From Dehalococcoidia bacterium (GTDB taxonomy: Bacteria; Chloroflexota; Dehalococcoidia; Dehalococcoidales; DAOWJH01): a DNA stretch of 6,895 nt. Under the pieces are notes generated by a model. That model saw only the letters and a list, made by a program, of their open reading frames with translations. It had not been told where the DNA came from and searched no databases. A program made the translations under genes and the position numbers. The stretch lies in NCBI GenBank assembly GCA_030640495.1, contig DAOWJH010000017.1:1-6895 (forward strand), in the 5' to 3' direction. This document shows, one piece after another, positions 1-5,656 of this stretch; position 1 is the first letter of the stretch, and every line of letters begins with the position of its first letter.

Positions 1-21
1 AGTAACTAAATAACTACAGAG

Positions 22-33
22 AAAGGAGGTGAT
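22..33 (+). promoter_or_regulatory. Strong Shine-Dalgarno site that fixes the start of the first small gene
   Basis: The sequence AAAGGAGGTGAT is an almost complete complement of the 3' end of bacterial 16S rRNA. Its GGAGG core ends 8 nt before the GTG at 38-40, an ideal spacing. The in-frame GTG at 29-31 lies inside this site and so cannot be the start it serves. All three frames contain stop codons in the bases before it, so no upstream gene reads into it. Confidence 0.85.
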
Positions 34-37
34 AAAG

Positions 38-280
38 GTGGCAGAAATTCCGAAGGACTTGAGGTTCCTGCTATTCGGGAGAGGTGCTAGATGGCATGCC
101 TGGGCTGCGATTATTCAGGACACCCTAGGCTTGGTCTGCTTAATCATGGGAATCATATCCGGTGCCATGGATAGAGCACTAGGGCTAGAGCCAATCTATT
201 GGTTCTTAGCAGCAATTGCATTTATTGTATTCGGCTTATCGGCATGGATCACGGCTTATGTCACAGCAAAAGAAGGTTAG
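38..280 (+). CDS. Small two-helix membrane protein of unknown function (paralogue 1)
   Basis: Encodes 80 residues from the GTG at 38, chosen because a near-perfect Shine-Dalgarno lies 8 nt upstream; the GTG at 29 would overlap that site. The N-terminus is short and basic (MAEIPKDLRF, then R15 and R18). Two hydrophobic segments follow, at about residues 21-44 and 53-74, joined by a short loop containing DRALGLEP, and the protein ends in AKEG. I see no signal peptide cleavage site, catalytic motif or cysteine pair. Basic residues at both ends suggest both termini are cytoplasmic (inference). It is clearly related to the next gene: both share LGLEPIxWFL followed by an AIA-containing helix, and both end in a short K/E/G tail, so the two arose by tandem duplication. 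I do not recognise the family. A small subunit or assembly factor of a membrane complex, or a stress-related membrane peptide, are guesses only. Confidence 0.75.
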   Translation: MAEIPKDLRFLLFGRGARWHAWAAIIQDTLGLVCLIMGIISGAMDRALGLEPIYWFLAAIAFIVFGLSAWITAYVTAKEG

Positions 281-316
281 CATCCGGCGCAGGGTAAATT
301 TATATTACTGAAAAGG

Positions 317-326
317 AAAGGAGGTG
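317..326 (+). promoter_or_regulatory. Shine-Dalgarno site of the second small gene
   Basis: AAAGGAGGTG, with the GGAGG core ending 9 nt before the ATG at 334. It is as strong as the site of the preceding gene, suggesting all genes of this small cluster are translated efficiently. Confidence 0.8.
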
Positions 327-333
327 CTGTCCG

Positions 334-594
334 ATGGAGAGATATGCGACAAGCCGCAAATTGATAGCGGGTAAGGCTACTATGTGGGCGATGTTGGGTG
401 GTGTTTGTTGGATTCTTGGTGTTGTATTCGCTATTTTGGGCATTATTGCTGATGCCATAAACGGCACTCTTGGCCTAGAGCCAATATCATGGTTTCTGCT
501 GGCAATCGCTACTCTTGTGATTAGCGCAATTTGGTATCTTAGCTGGGCAGTGGCTGTGTATTTACGTACCACAGAAGCTAAAAAGGAGGGATAG
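334..594 (+). CDS. Small two-helix membrane protein of unknown function (paralogue 2)
   Basis: Encodes 86 residues from an ATG with a strong Shine-Dalgarno 9 nt upstream. A basic N-terminus (R3, R8, K9, K14) leads into two hydrophobic helices at about residues 17-43 and 51-77, separated by a short loop with DAINGTLGLEP. The tail RTTEAKKEG is charged. The half from the end of helix 1 through helix 2 matches the preceding protein closely: ILGII versus IMGII, then LGLEPIxWFL, then AIA. The two are therefore tandem paralogues 53 bp apart. The shared Glu-Pro in the loop between the helices is the only conserved polar element and is the best candidate for a functional or packing site. The last codons (AKKEG) double as the Shine-Dalgarno of the next gene. 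I cannot assign a function. The coding call is well supported by the paralogy and the ribosome binding site. Confidence 0.8.
   Translation: MERYATSRKLIAGKATMWAMLGGVCWILGVVFAILGIIADAINGTLGLEPISWFLLAIATLVISAIWYLSWAVAVYLRTTEAKKEG
581..590 (+). promoter_or_regulatory. Shine-Dalgarno of the third small gene, inside the preceding coding region
   Basis: AAAAGGAGGG lies within the last codons of the preceding gene and just before its TAG stop at 592-594. The GGAGG core ends 10 nt before the ATG at 600. Ribosomes finishing the upstream gene would pass directly over it, so the two genes are probably translationally coupled. Confidence 0.75.
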
Positions 595-599
595 TATCT

Positions 600-791
600 A
601 TGGGGAAAATAGACGAGTACTTTGCTAAACATACCAGTTTCAATGCATTGACCCACCTTTCTACAGGATTGGGCATCGCTTGGCTTGTGTCTCTAGCCTG
701 GCATTGTTCAACAGTTGCCTTAGTGCTAGGAATAGTATTCCTTGTCGGTGGCATCGCCGGACATATCTATGCCCGGTTTGCCAAGCAATAA
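600..791 (+). CDS. Small membrane protein of unknown function, third gene of the cluster
   Basis: Encodes 63 residues from an ATG 5 nt after the stop of the preceding gene. The N-terminal 15 residues or so are soluble (MGKIDEYFAKHTSFN). A hydrophobic stretch at about 20-35 and a second at about 37-58 follow, with H35 and C36 between them; the protein ends ARFAKQ. The two segments are close, so a tight helical hairpin with both ends in the cytoplasm is likely (inference). It lacks the LGLEPIxWFL motif of the two preceding proteins, so there is no visible homology to them, but its size, two-helix form and tight spacing point to one transcript and possibly one complex. Its stop codon lies 10 bp from the stop of the convergent ftsK gene. 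I do not recognise the family; the ribosome binding site and the operon position are the main support. Confidence 0.65.
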   Translation: MGKIDEYFAKHTSFNALTHLSTGLGIAWLVSLAWHCSTVALVLGIVFLVGGIAGHIYARFAKQ

Positions 792-801
792 ATAGGGATG
801 G

Positions 802-2973
802 TTACCCTTCTTCCCCTTTGGCGTTTTCTTCTTCAAGCTGTTCCATAATGCGGGCGGCTCTGGGGTAACCAATATGCAAGCGGCGCTGGAGGTAAGAGGT
901 AGATATATGCTTATGCTCTTGTGCCAGCTGCCTGGCTGCCTCCAGCAACGGGTCTTCAGGGAAGCCTCCTTTTTTAGTCGGGGCAAACTCCTCAATCTTT
1001 AGCGAGGCAGCTTCTTCCCTATGCTGGTTTCCCCAGAAATAAACCAGCCTCTCTGTTTCAGCGTCGGAGACAAAGCACCCCTGGAGGCGTTTAGGTTTGG
1101 CGGCTTCAGTAGGCATATAGAGCATGTCTCCCTTACCCAGCAGTTTTTCGGCGCCGCCGATGTCAAGGATGGTTCGTGAGTCTACCTGAGAGGTAACAGC
1201 AAAGCTAATGCGGGTAGGGAAGTTTGCCTTGATTAAACCGGTAACCAGATCTACCGAGGGGCGCTGGGTAGCCACAATGAGGTGGATGCCGGTAGCCCGA
1301 GCAAGCTGAGCTAATCGGCATAGAATATGCTCTACTTCATCAAAGCCAGTCATCATCAGGTCAGCCAGCTCATCAATGACCAGTATCAGGTAAGGAAGCC
1401 TCTCCTCACCCGACTTGTTTCTATTGTAGCCCTCAATGTTACGGACGCCGGCGGTAGCCAACTTCTGATAGCGTTTGTCCATTTCCTGGTTAAGCCAGCG
1501 CAAGGTGGACAAGGCTTTGTTAGTATCAACTATAACCGGGGTAGCCAGGTGAGGTATGCTGTTGAATGGAGTCAACTCTACCCGCTTAGGGTCAACCATG
1601 ATGAGCTTGACATCATTAGGGGTATTATGTAGCAACAGACAGCAGATAATGGAATTCAGGCAAACGGTCTTACCGCTTCCGGTAGCCCCGGCAATAAGCA
1701 GGTGAGGCATTCTAGACAAGTCAGCAGCTATTGCCTCACCGCCAGCACCTTTACCCAGTGCCAGAGATAGCTTAGACTTAGCCTCTATTTTCTGAAAGAC
1801 GCTGGTCTCTATCACCCCCCGCAGACTAACCAAACTGGAAACTATATTAGGCACTTCAACGCCTACTATAGATTTACCGGGCACGGGGGCTTCAATCCTG
1901 ATAGTGGGTGCAGCCAGAGCTAGAGCGAGGTCATTAGCCAGTGAGGTAATTCTATCCACCTTAACCCTTGTCTTAGATATTTCCTCCAGCCTTACTTTGA
2001 CATTGCCGTCTCTATCCTTTTCCTTTATCTCCTTCATTTTTCTATCCCAGCCCGGCTCCACACCGAACTGAGTAACAGTGGGTCCAGCGTTTACCTGGAC
2101 CACTTTAGCCTCAACACCATAGCTGGCTAGAGCCTCTTCAATAAGCCTAGCCCTCTGTAGGTTGTCAGCCTGTCCAAACTCAATTTCAGGCGTCCTATCC
2201 AGAATATCAATAGGGGGTAACCGCCAGCCGTCAACAATGACCAATGATGATGATTCGCCGTATTTCTTCCACACTTCTTGAGCCACCTGCCGTAATTCAG
2301 GTTGTAGCTGAGGAGGGGTAGGGGGTGGAGTTACGGTTTCCCTCTTCGGTTCTGGCTCCAAGGGTCCGGGGGTTAGCCTAACCGGGGGAAATGCTGGCTT
2401 TGGCTGAGGGGCTGGTATAGGGGCGGGTTGCCGTTTAACCTGCCTGCCAAGCCATGAAATAGAATTTATTATTAAGTGGAAGCCAGCTCGGGGAGCTATC
2501 AGAATAATGCCGATGATGACCAGTCCCAGTATCCGAAGACCGCCGCCGACATCGGGGTAGCCAATGATTTTCAAGCCAAAGTCCCCACCCAGAGTAACCT
2601 GGCTGAGGGCACCTGTGCCAGGGCAGAAAGCCAGTATTCCCCAGATGGCAAAGATAAGGGCAACACCACCCAGCCACCGATACCAGTGATGGATAAGTGA
2701 TGACAGTTTCCGCTGCCATAGCACCACGACCAGGGTGGCGATAGCTATAACTATAAGGAATAGCCCCCAGCCAAACTGTTGTAAGGTTTTCTCTCCGGCT
2801 TCAGTAGCCCATAAAGTTAGGGTTGACCACTGCCAGAATATCACTGCCAAGATGATAGCCACCAGTATCAGTCGCCGTACTGGTGGCAGGGTTATAAAAT
2901 GGAACAGCCCGCTCCCCCCCGACCTTCTCTCAGGTTTTCCTCTAGATTTACCCTTAATATTCTTCTTAGCCAT
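802..2973 (-). CDS. ftsK: DNA translocase FtsK/SpoIIIE
   Basis: A hexameric, membrane-anchored ATPase that pumps double-stranded DNA at the division septum and helps resolve and segregate chromosomes. Numbered from the ATG at 2973 (723 residues), the protein has a basic N-terminal tail and four hydrophobic helices at roughly 33-48, 67-86, 98-116 and 147-161. A proline-rich linker covers about 182-223, and the alpha/beta motor starts near 243. Walker A is GATGSGKT at 429-436. Walker B is LILVIDE, ending at D534-E535, and the ATQRPS segment of the motor follows at about 568-573. A gamma winged-helix domain occupies about 676-720, with the family signature GYPRAARI. I prefer the ATG at 2973 because AAAGAGG lies just upstream, although its spacing is short (3 nt); a TTG at 2994 would add seven residues but has no Shine-Dalgarno. 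The protein is short for the family because both the linker and the C-terminal tail are reduced. It is the last gene of the udg-rnj-ftsK cluster. Confidence 0.95.
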   Translation of the reverse strand: MAKKNIKGKSRGKPERRSGGSGLFHFITLPPVRRLILVAIILAVIFWQWSTLTLWATEAGEKTLQQFGWGLFLIVIAIATLVVVLWQRKLSSLIHHWYRWLGGVALIFAIWGILAFCPGTGALSQVTLGGDFGLKIIGYPDVGGGLRILGLVIIGIILIAPRAGFHLIINSISWLGRQVKRQPAPIPAPQPKPAFPPVRLTPGPLEPEPKRETVTPPPTPPQLQPELRQVAQEVWKKYGESSSLVIVDGWRLPPIDILDRTPEIEFGQADNLQRARLIEEALASYGVEAKVVQVNAGPTVTQFGVEPGWDRKMKEIKEKDRDGNVKVRLEEISKTRVKVDRITSLANDLALALAAPTIRIEAPVPGKSIVGVEVPNIVSSLVSLRGVIETSVFQKIEAKSKLSLALGKGAGGEAIAADLSRMPHLLIAGATGSGKTVCLNSIICCLLLHNTPNDVKLIMVDPKRVELTPFNSIPHLATPVIVDTNKALSTLRWLNQEMDKRYQKLATAGVRNIEGYNRNKSGEERLPYLILVIDELADLMMTGFDEVEHILCRLAQLARATGIHLIVATQRPSVDLVTGLIKANFPTRISFAVTSQVDSRTILDIGGAEKLLGKGDMLYMPTEAAKPKRLQGCFVSDAETERLVYFWGNQHREEAASLKIEEFAPTKKGGFPEDPLLEAARQLAQEHKHISTSYLQRRLHIGYPRAARIMEQLEEENAKGEEG

Positions 2974-3023
2974 TAGCCTCTTTGGTAAGCCCAAATGCCG
3001 TTATATACTGCTAGGAAAATGAA

Positions 3024-4697
3024 CTACACCTTTACCATAAACGGAAGAACCATAGGTCGGCGCTTGGTCTGGTCGTAGTAGAATCTATTCAATGTATCTC
3101 TAACCTTGGAGTAAATAAAGCTCCACTCGGCGGGACGAACGCCACTACGGTCAAGGGTCCGGGCTATTAGGTCTCGGCTCTCATCCAGCATATCTTTAGA
3201 TTCCCGGGTATCAACAAAACCTCGCGACACAATGTCCGGACGCCCCACCAACTTGCCTGTCTGTTTGTTAACCGTAATAATTACCACCACTATTCCATCC
3301 CTTGACAGCATCTTCCGGTCGCGAAGGATGACACTACCAACATCACCGACACTCAGACCATCTACATATACATTGCCAGAGGCAATCTTGCCGGTGAGCT
3401 TAGCCGTCTGGGGGTTGAGCTCAAGGACGTCACCGTCCTCCAGCACGAAGGTATTCTCCTTGGGTATGCCTATTGATTGAGCTAATTTAGCGTGCATACT
3501 TAAGTGGCGGTATTCGCCATGGATGGGCATAAAGAACTTTGGCTTGACCAGATTTAGTAGTAGTTTTAGCTCTTCCTGACTGCCGTGCCCGTGGACGTGA
3601 ACCTGAGCCACTTTACCGTATAATACCTGAGCTCCTTGCTTGAAGAGGTTATCTATGGTTCTATTGACCAGTGATTCGTTACCGGGGATGGGGGTGGCTG
3701 AAATGACTACAGTATCCCCACGCAGGATATGAACCTGGCGGTGGTCACGGTTAGCCATACGAACCAGGGCTGAGGTAGGTTCCCCTTGGCTGCCAGTGGT
3801 AATAAAGACAACCTTATTGCGAGGCATACCCTTGAGTTCATCAAGTCGAGCCAGAATGCCAGTAGGGGCATTAAGGTAGCCTAACTCCAGTGCCATGCGC
3901 ACGGTGTCACTCATACTACGGCCTACAATAAAGACACGGCGCTGATATTTAGCCGCAGCATCAATAACCTGCTGAATACGGGAGACTAGTGATGAGAAAG
4001 TAGTTACAATCACCCTTCCTGGTGCCTCAGCCATAATATGGTCTAGGGCTTCACCAACCACTCTTTCTGACGGGGTATAGCCGGGTAACTCAGCATAGGT
4101 GGAGTCGGAAAGGAGGAGGAGGACCCCCTGTGCTCCCAACTGAGCCAGCCGAGACAGGTCGGTTGGTTTGCCACTGACCGGGGTATAGTCAAGTTTAAAA
4201 TCTCCGCTATGAACTATAGTGCCAAGGGGGGTATGTATAATTAATCCTACCGCGTCAGGTATGCTATGGCAAACAGGGAAGAATTCTACTTTGAATTTGC
4301 CGAGTGTGATTCCTCCTCCGGGGGGTATGATTTTAAGTTTGGCTTCAGTAAGTGCCTTTCGCTCCTTAAGCTTGACCGAGATAAGCCCCTGGGTAAGCCT
4401 TGTTGAATAAATAGGAGCATTAAGCTGGGGTAGTAAGTAAGGGAGGGCACCAATATGGTCTTCATGACCATGAGTGATAATTATACCCCTTATTTTTTCC
4501 TGTTTCTCCAACAAGTAGCTAATGTCAGGAATTACCAAGTCAATACCTAACATTTCTTCCTCAGGGAACATAAGCCCGACATCAATAATGATGATATCAT
4601 CTTCATATTCCATCACCATCATGTTCTTGCCAATTTCAGATAGCCCGCCGAGAGGGATTATCTTTAATCTTTGCTTAGTCGTAATTTTAAACCTCAA
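3024..4697 (-). CDS. rnj: Ribonuclease J (metallo-beta-lactamase/beta-CASP nuclease)
   Basis: A zinc-dependent ribonuclease with 5'-3' exonuclease and endonuclease activity, central to mRNA decay and RNA maturation in bacteria that rely on it. The 557-residue length is typical of the family. The N-terminal metallo-beta-lactamase part carries HGHEDH at 76-81, H144 in CHSIPD and D166 in HSGDF, which together bind the two metal ions. The beta-CASP insertion includes TTFSS at 232-236 and VGRSM at 258-262. The core closes with HVHGHGSQEE at about 367-376 and MPIHGEYRHL at 390-399. A C-terminal dimerisation-type domain covers about 450-557. The start is a TTG at 4695-4697, overlapping the last 11 bp of udg. 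An in-frame stop lies two codons upstream, so no earlier start exists. No clear Shine-Dalgarno is visible, so translation probably depends on coupling to udg. SDSTYAE (198-204) differs from the SDSTN form I recall in other members; whether this is lineage-specific needs an alignment. Confidence 0.95.
   Translation of the reverse strand: MRFKITTKQRLKIIPLGGLSEIGKNMMVMEYEDDIIIIDVGLMFPEEEMLGIDLVIPDISYLLEKQEKIRGIIITHGHEDHIGALPYLLPQLNAPIYSTRLTQGLISVKLKERKALTEAKLKIIPPGGGITLGKFKVEFFPVCHSIPDAVGLIIHTPLGTIVHSGDFKLDYTPVSGKPTDLSRLAQLGAQGVLLLLSDSTYAELPGYTPSERVVGEALDHIMAEAPGRVIVTTFSSLVSRIQQVIDAAAKYQRRVFIVGRSMSDTVRMALELGYLNAPTGILARLDELKGMPRNKVVFITTGSQGEPTSALVRMANRDHRQVHILRGDTVVISATPIPGNESLVNRTIDNLFKQGAQVLYGKVAQVHVHGHGSQEELKLLLNLVKPKFFMPIHGEYRHLSMHAKLAQSIGIPKENTFVLEDGDVLELNPQTAKLTGKIASGNVYVDGLSVGDVGSVILRDRKMLSRDGIVVVIITVNKQTGKLVGRPDIVSRGFVDTRESKDMLDESRDLIARTLDRSGVRPAEWSFIYSKVRDTLNRFYYDQTKRRPMVLPFMVKV
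4687..4697 (-). other. Overlap of the udg stop and the rnj start
   Basis: Reading the minus strand, ATGTTTGAGGTTTAA encodes the last codons of udg (M F E V stop), while the TTG inside it opens rnj in another frame. The stop-start arrangement with a rare start codon and no obvious Shine-Dalgarno is typical of translational coupling. Confidence 0.8.
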
Positions 4698-5289
4698 ACA
4701 TAGTTAGTTGTTGTGGCTGCTGTTTGTCTTCCACCACATTTTCCGCCTGGGCCAGGAGTGAGGGAATCTTGAGCATATCTTCTCCTATAGTCCGACGCAA
4801 GCTTTGCTGATGGAGGGCAGCGGCAGGGTGATACATAGCATAGTAGATGACGTTATCCCGTTTTTGAGCAGTGCCATGAATTTTGCCTATGCTCTTGCCG
4901 GGGAAGAACATTGCCATAGAATAACGGCCGAGGGTTACAATTATTCTGGGTTGAATTAACTCAATCTGGCGTTCCAGCCACTTACGACAGTTGAGTATTT
5001 CCGAGGGTAAGGGGTCGCGGTTTCCCTGTGGGCGACACTTAATTACATTGGCGATATAGACCTGTTCACGTTTCAAGTTAATAGACGCCAACAGTTCATC
5101 CAGATACAGCCCAGCTGGGCCGACAAAGGGGCGCCCTTGCTGGTCTTCATGCCAGCCTGGTGCTTCACCAATGAATATTATGTCAGCATCCTCCGCCCCC
5201 TCACCTGGTACTACCCTAGTTCGGTGCTTAGCCAGCTCACACTGCTGGCAGAGTGCAATTTCCTTATACAGCTCACTCAGCGCTGACAT
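4687..5289 (-). CDS. udg: Family 4 uracil-DNA glycosylase (4Fe-4S)
   Basis: Removes uracil from DNA arising by cytosine deamination or dUTP incorporation, the first step of base excision repair. The 200 residues carry the family 4 hallmarks. Four cysteines (C14, C17, C85, C101) are spaced to hold a 4Fe-4S cluster. Motif GEAPGWHED at 41-49 is followed by GRPFVGPAG at 52-60, which forms the uracil pocket. HPAAALH at 154-160 is the C-terminal active-site motif. Such proteins are often mislabelled as SPO1 DNA polymerase-related. The last ten residues, after a charged and glutamine-rich linker, contain QLTMF (194-198), which resembles a sliding-clamp-binding peptide. The ATG at 5289 has a modest AGGA upstream with 4 nt spacing. 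It is the first gene of the udg-rnj-ftsK cluster and overlaps rnj by 11 bp. Confidence 0.93.
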   Translation of the reverse strand: MSALSELYKEIALCQQCELAKHRTRVVPGEGAEDADIIFIGEAPGWHEDQQGRPFVGPAGLYLDELLASINLKREQVYIANVIKCRPQGNRDPLPSEILNCRKWLERQIELIQPRIIVTLGRYSMAMFFPGKSIGKIHGTAQKRDNVIYYAMYHPAAALHQQSLRRTIGEDMLKIPSLLAQAENVVEDKQQPQQLTMFEV

Positions 5290-5339
5290 TTTATCCTGTT
5301 AATCCAGATAGGAAGGTTTAACCGACCAGTCTTTTGATT

Positions 5340-5369
5340 ATGATAACACGCCCAAATATGGCAAGTCAA
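5340..5369 (-). promoter_or_regulatory. Candidate sigma-70-type promoter of udg-rnj-ftsK
   Basis: On the minus strand, TTGACT (5369-5364) is separated by 18 bp from TATCAT (5345-5340). Each hexamer matches the consensus at five of six positions. Transcription would start near 5333, giving a leader of about 40 nt before the udg ATG. The promoter sits immediately beside the hairpin block, which lies just upstream of its -35 element. Confidence 0.45.
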
Positions 5370-5373
5370 TTAG

Positions 5374-5461
5374 AGGGGGTATTATCTACCTCACCCCCTT
5401 AATCCCCCTCTCCTTCAAAGGAGAGGGGGAAGATTATGTATGAAGGGGCTCCGCCCCTTCA
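5374..5461. repeat. C-rich palindromic intergenic repeat with three hairpins
   Basis: Three consecutive inverted repeats are visible. AGGGGGT (5374-5380) pairs with ACCCCCT (5393-5399). CCCCCTCTCCTT (5404-5415) pairs exactly with 5418-5429 around a 2-nt gap, in practice 11 bp with a 4-nt loop. TGAAGGGGC (5441-5449) pairs exactly with 5453-5461 around a TCC loop. None is followed by a T tract, and the element sits between divergent genes, so it is unlikely to be a terminator. From memory, sequences beginning CCTCACCCCCTTAATC are frequent dispersed repeats in Chloroflexota and some other genomes, so a REP- or MITE-like element is the best reading. Copy number cannot be judged from this window. 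Confidence 0.6.
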
Positions 5462-5540
5462 ACCTACCCTGATAGATTGCCTCAGGGGACAGGAGTTCTG
5501 ACTGCCATTAACGTTTCATTTCTGAATAGGAAAGGAAGGA

Positions 5541-5559
5541 TTGAGGGTTGCACCCTCAA
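5541..5559. repeat. Short perfect inverted repeat upstream of glyA
   Basis: TTGAGGGT (5541-5548) pairs exactly with ACCCTCAA (5552-5559) around a TGC loop. No T tract follows on either strand. It lies about 55 bp upstream of the candidate glyA -35 element, so it could be an operator for a dimeric regulator or another small palindromic repeat. Nothing in the sequence decides between these. Confidence 0.4.
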
Positions 5560-5614
5560 ATATGGTTCCAGAAGAGGGGAAACAGGTTGACAAAAAACAT
5601 CTCTTGCCGAGTTG

Positions 5615-5643
5615 TTGACAGTGCAGGGGCACAGTTGTAGACT
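5615..5643 (+). promoter_or_regulatory. Candidate sigma-70-type promoter of glyA
   Basis: TTGACA (5615-5620), a perfect -35 hexamer, is followed after exactly 17 bp by TAGACT (5638-5643), which matches four of six -10 positions. A start near 5650 would leave a leader of about 20 nt, leaving no room for a riboswitch or attenuator. A second TTGACA at 5587-5592 has no -10 partner at suitable spacing. Confidence 0.55.
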
Positions 5644-5656
5644 ACTTTTAGTATTC

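Noticed and set aside
300..656. 118-codon open frame on the minus strand opposite the small membrane genes
   Set aside because: It is antisense to two genes with strong ribosome binding sites and clear paralogy, has no sensible Shine-Dalgarno, and its composition does not resemble a protein family.
1327..1632. 101-codon plus-strand frame inside ftsK
   Set aside because: It lies opposite the highly conserved motor domain of ftsK and is a shadow of it; no ribosome binding site.
1212..2323. Two GGGTAGGG octamers (1212-1219 and 2316-2323) matching the E. coli KOPS pattern that orients FtsK
   Set aside because: KOPS sequence is not established for this group, two matches inside G-rich coding sequence are not significant, and skew cannot be assessed in 7 kb.
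3000..3007. TATATAA on the minus strand between rnj and ftsK as an internal ftsK promoter
   Set aside because: The -10-like sequence is good, but no acceptable -35 exists at 16-18 bp; an AT-rich gap of this size would contain such a match by chance.
2435..3022. Several frames of 74-95 codons over the ftsK membrane region on both strands
   Set aside because: All overlap the genuine ftsK N-terminal half, contradict each other and have no independent support.
5404..5461. The strong hairpins as rho-independent terminators
   Set aside because: No T tract follows on either strand, and the hairpins lie upstream of both divergent genes, where a terminator would have nothing to end.
5541..5618. A 25-codon TTG frame or an 18-codon ATG frame (from 5562) as a glyA leader peptide
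   Set aside because: The likely glyA promoter lies at the end of these frames, so they would not be in its transcript; ribosome binding site spacing is poor and no run of regulatory codons is present.
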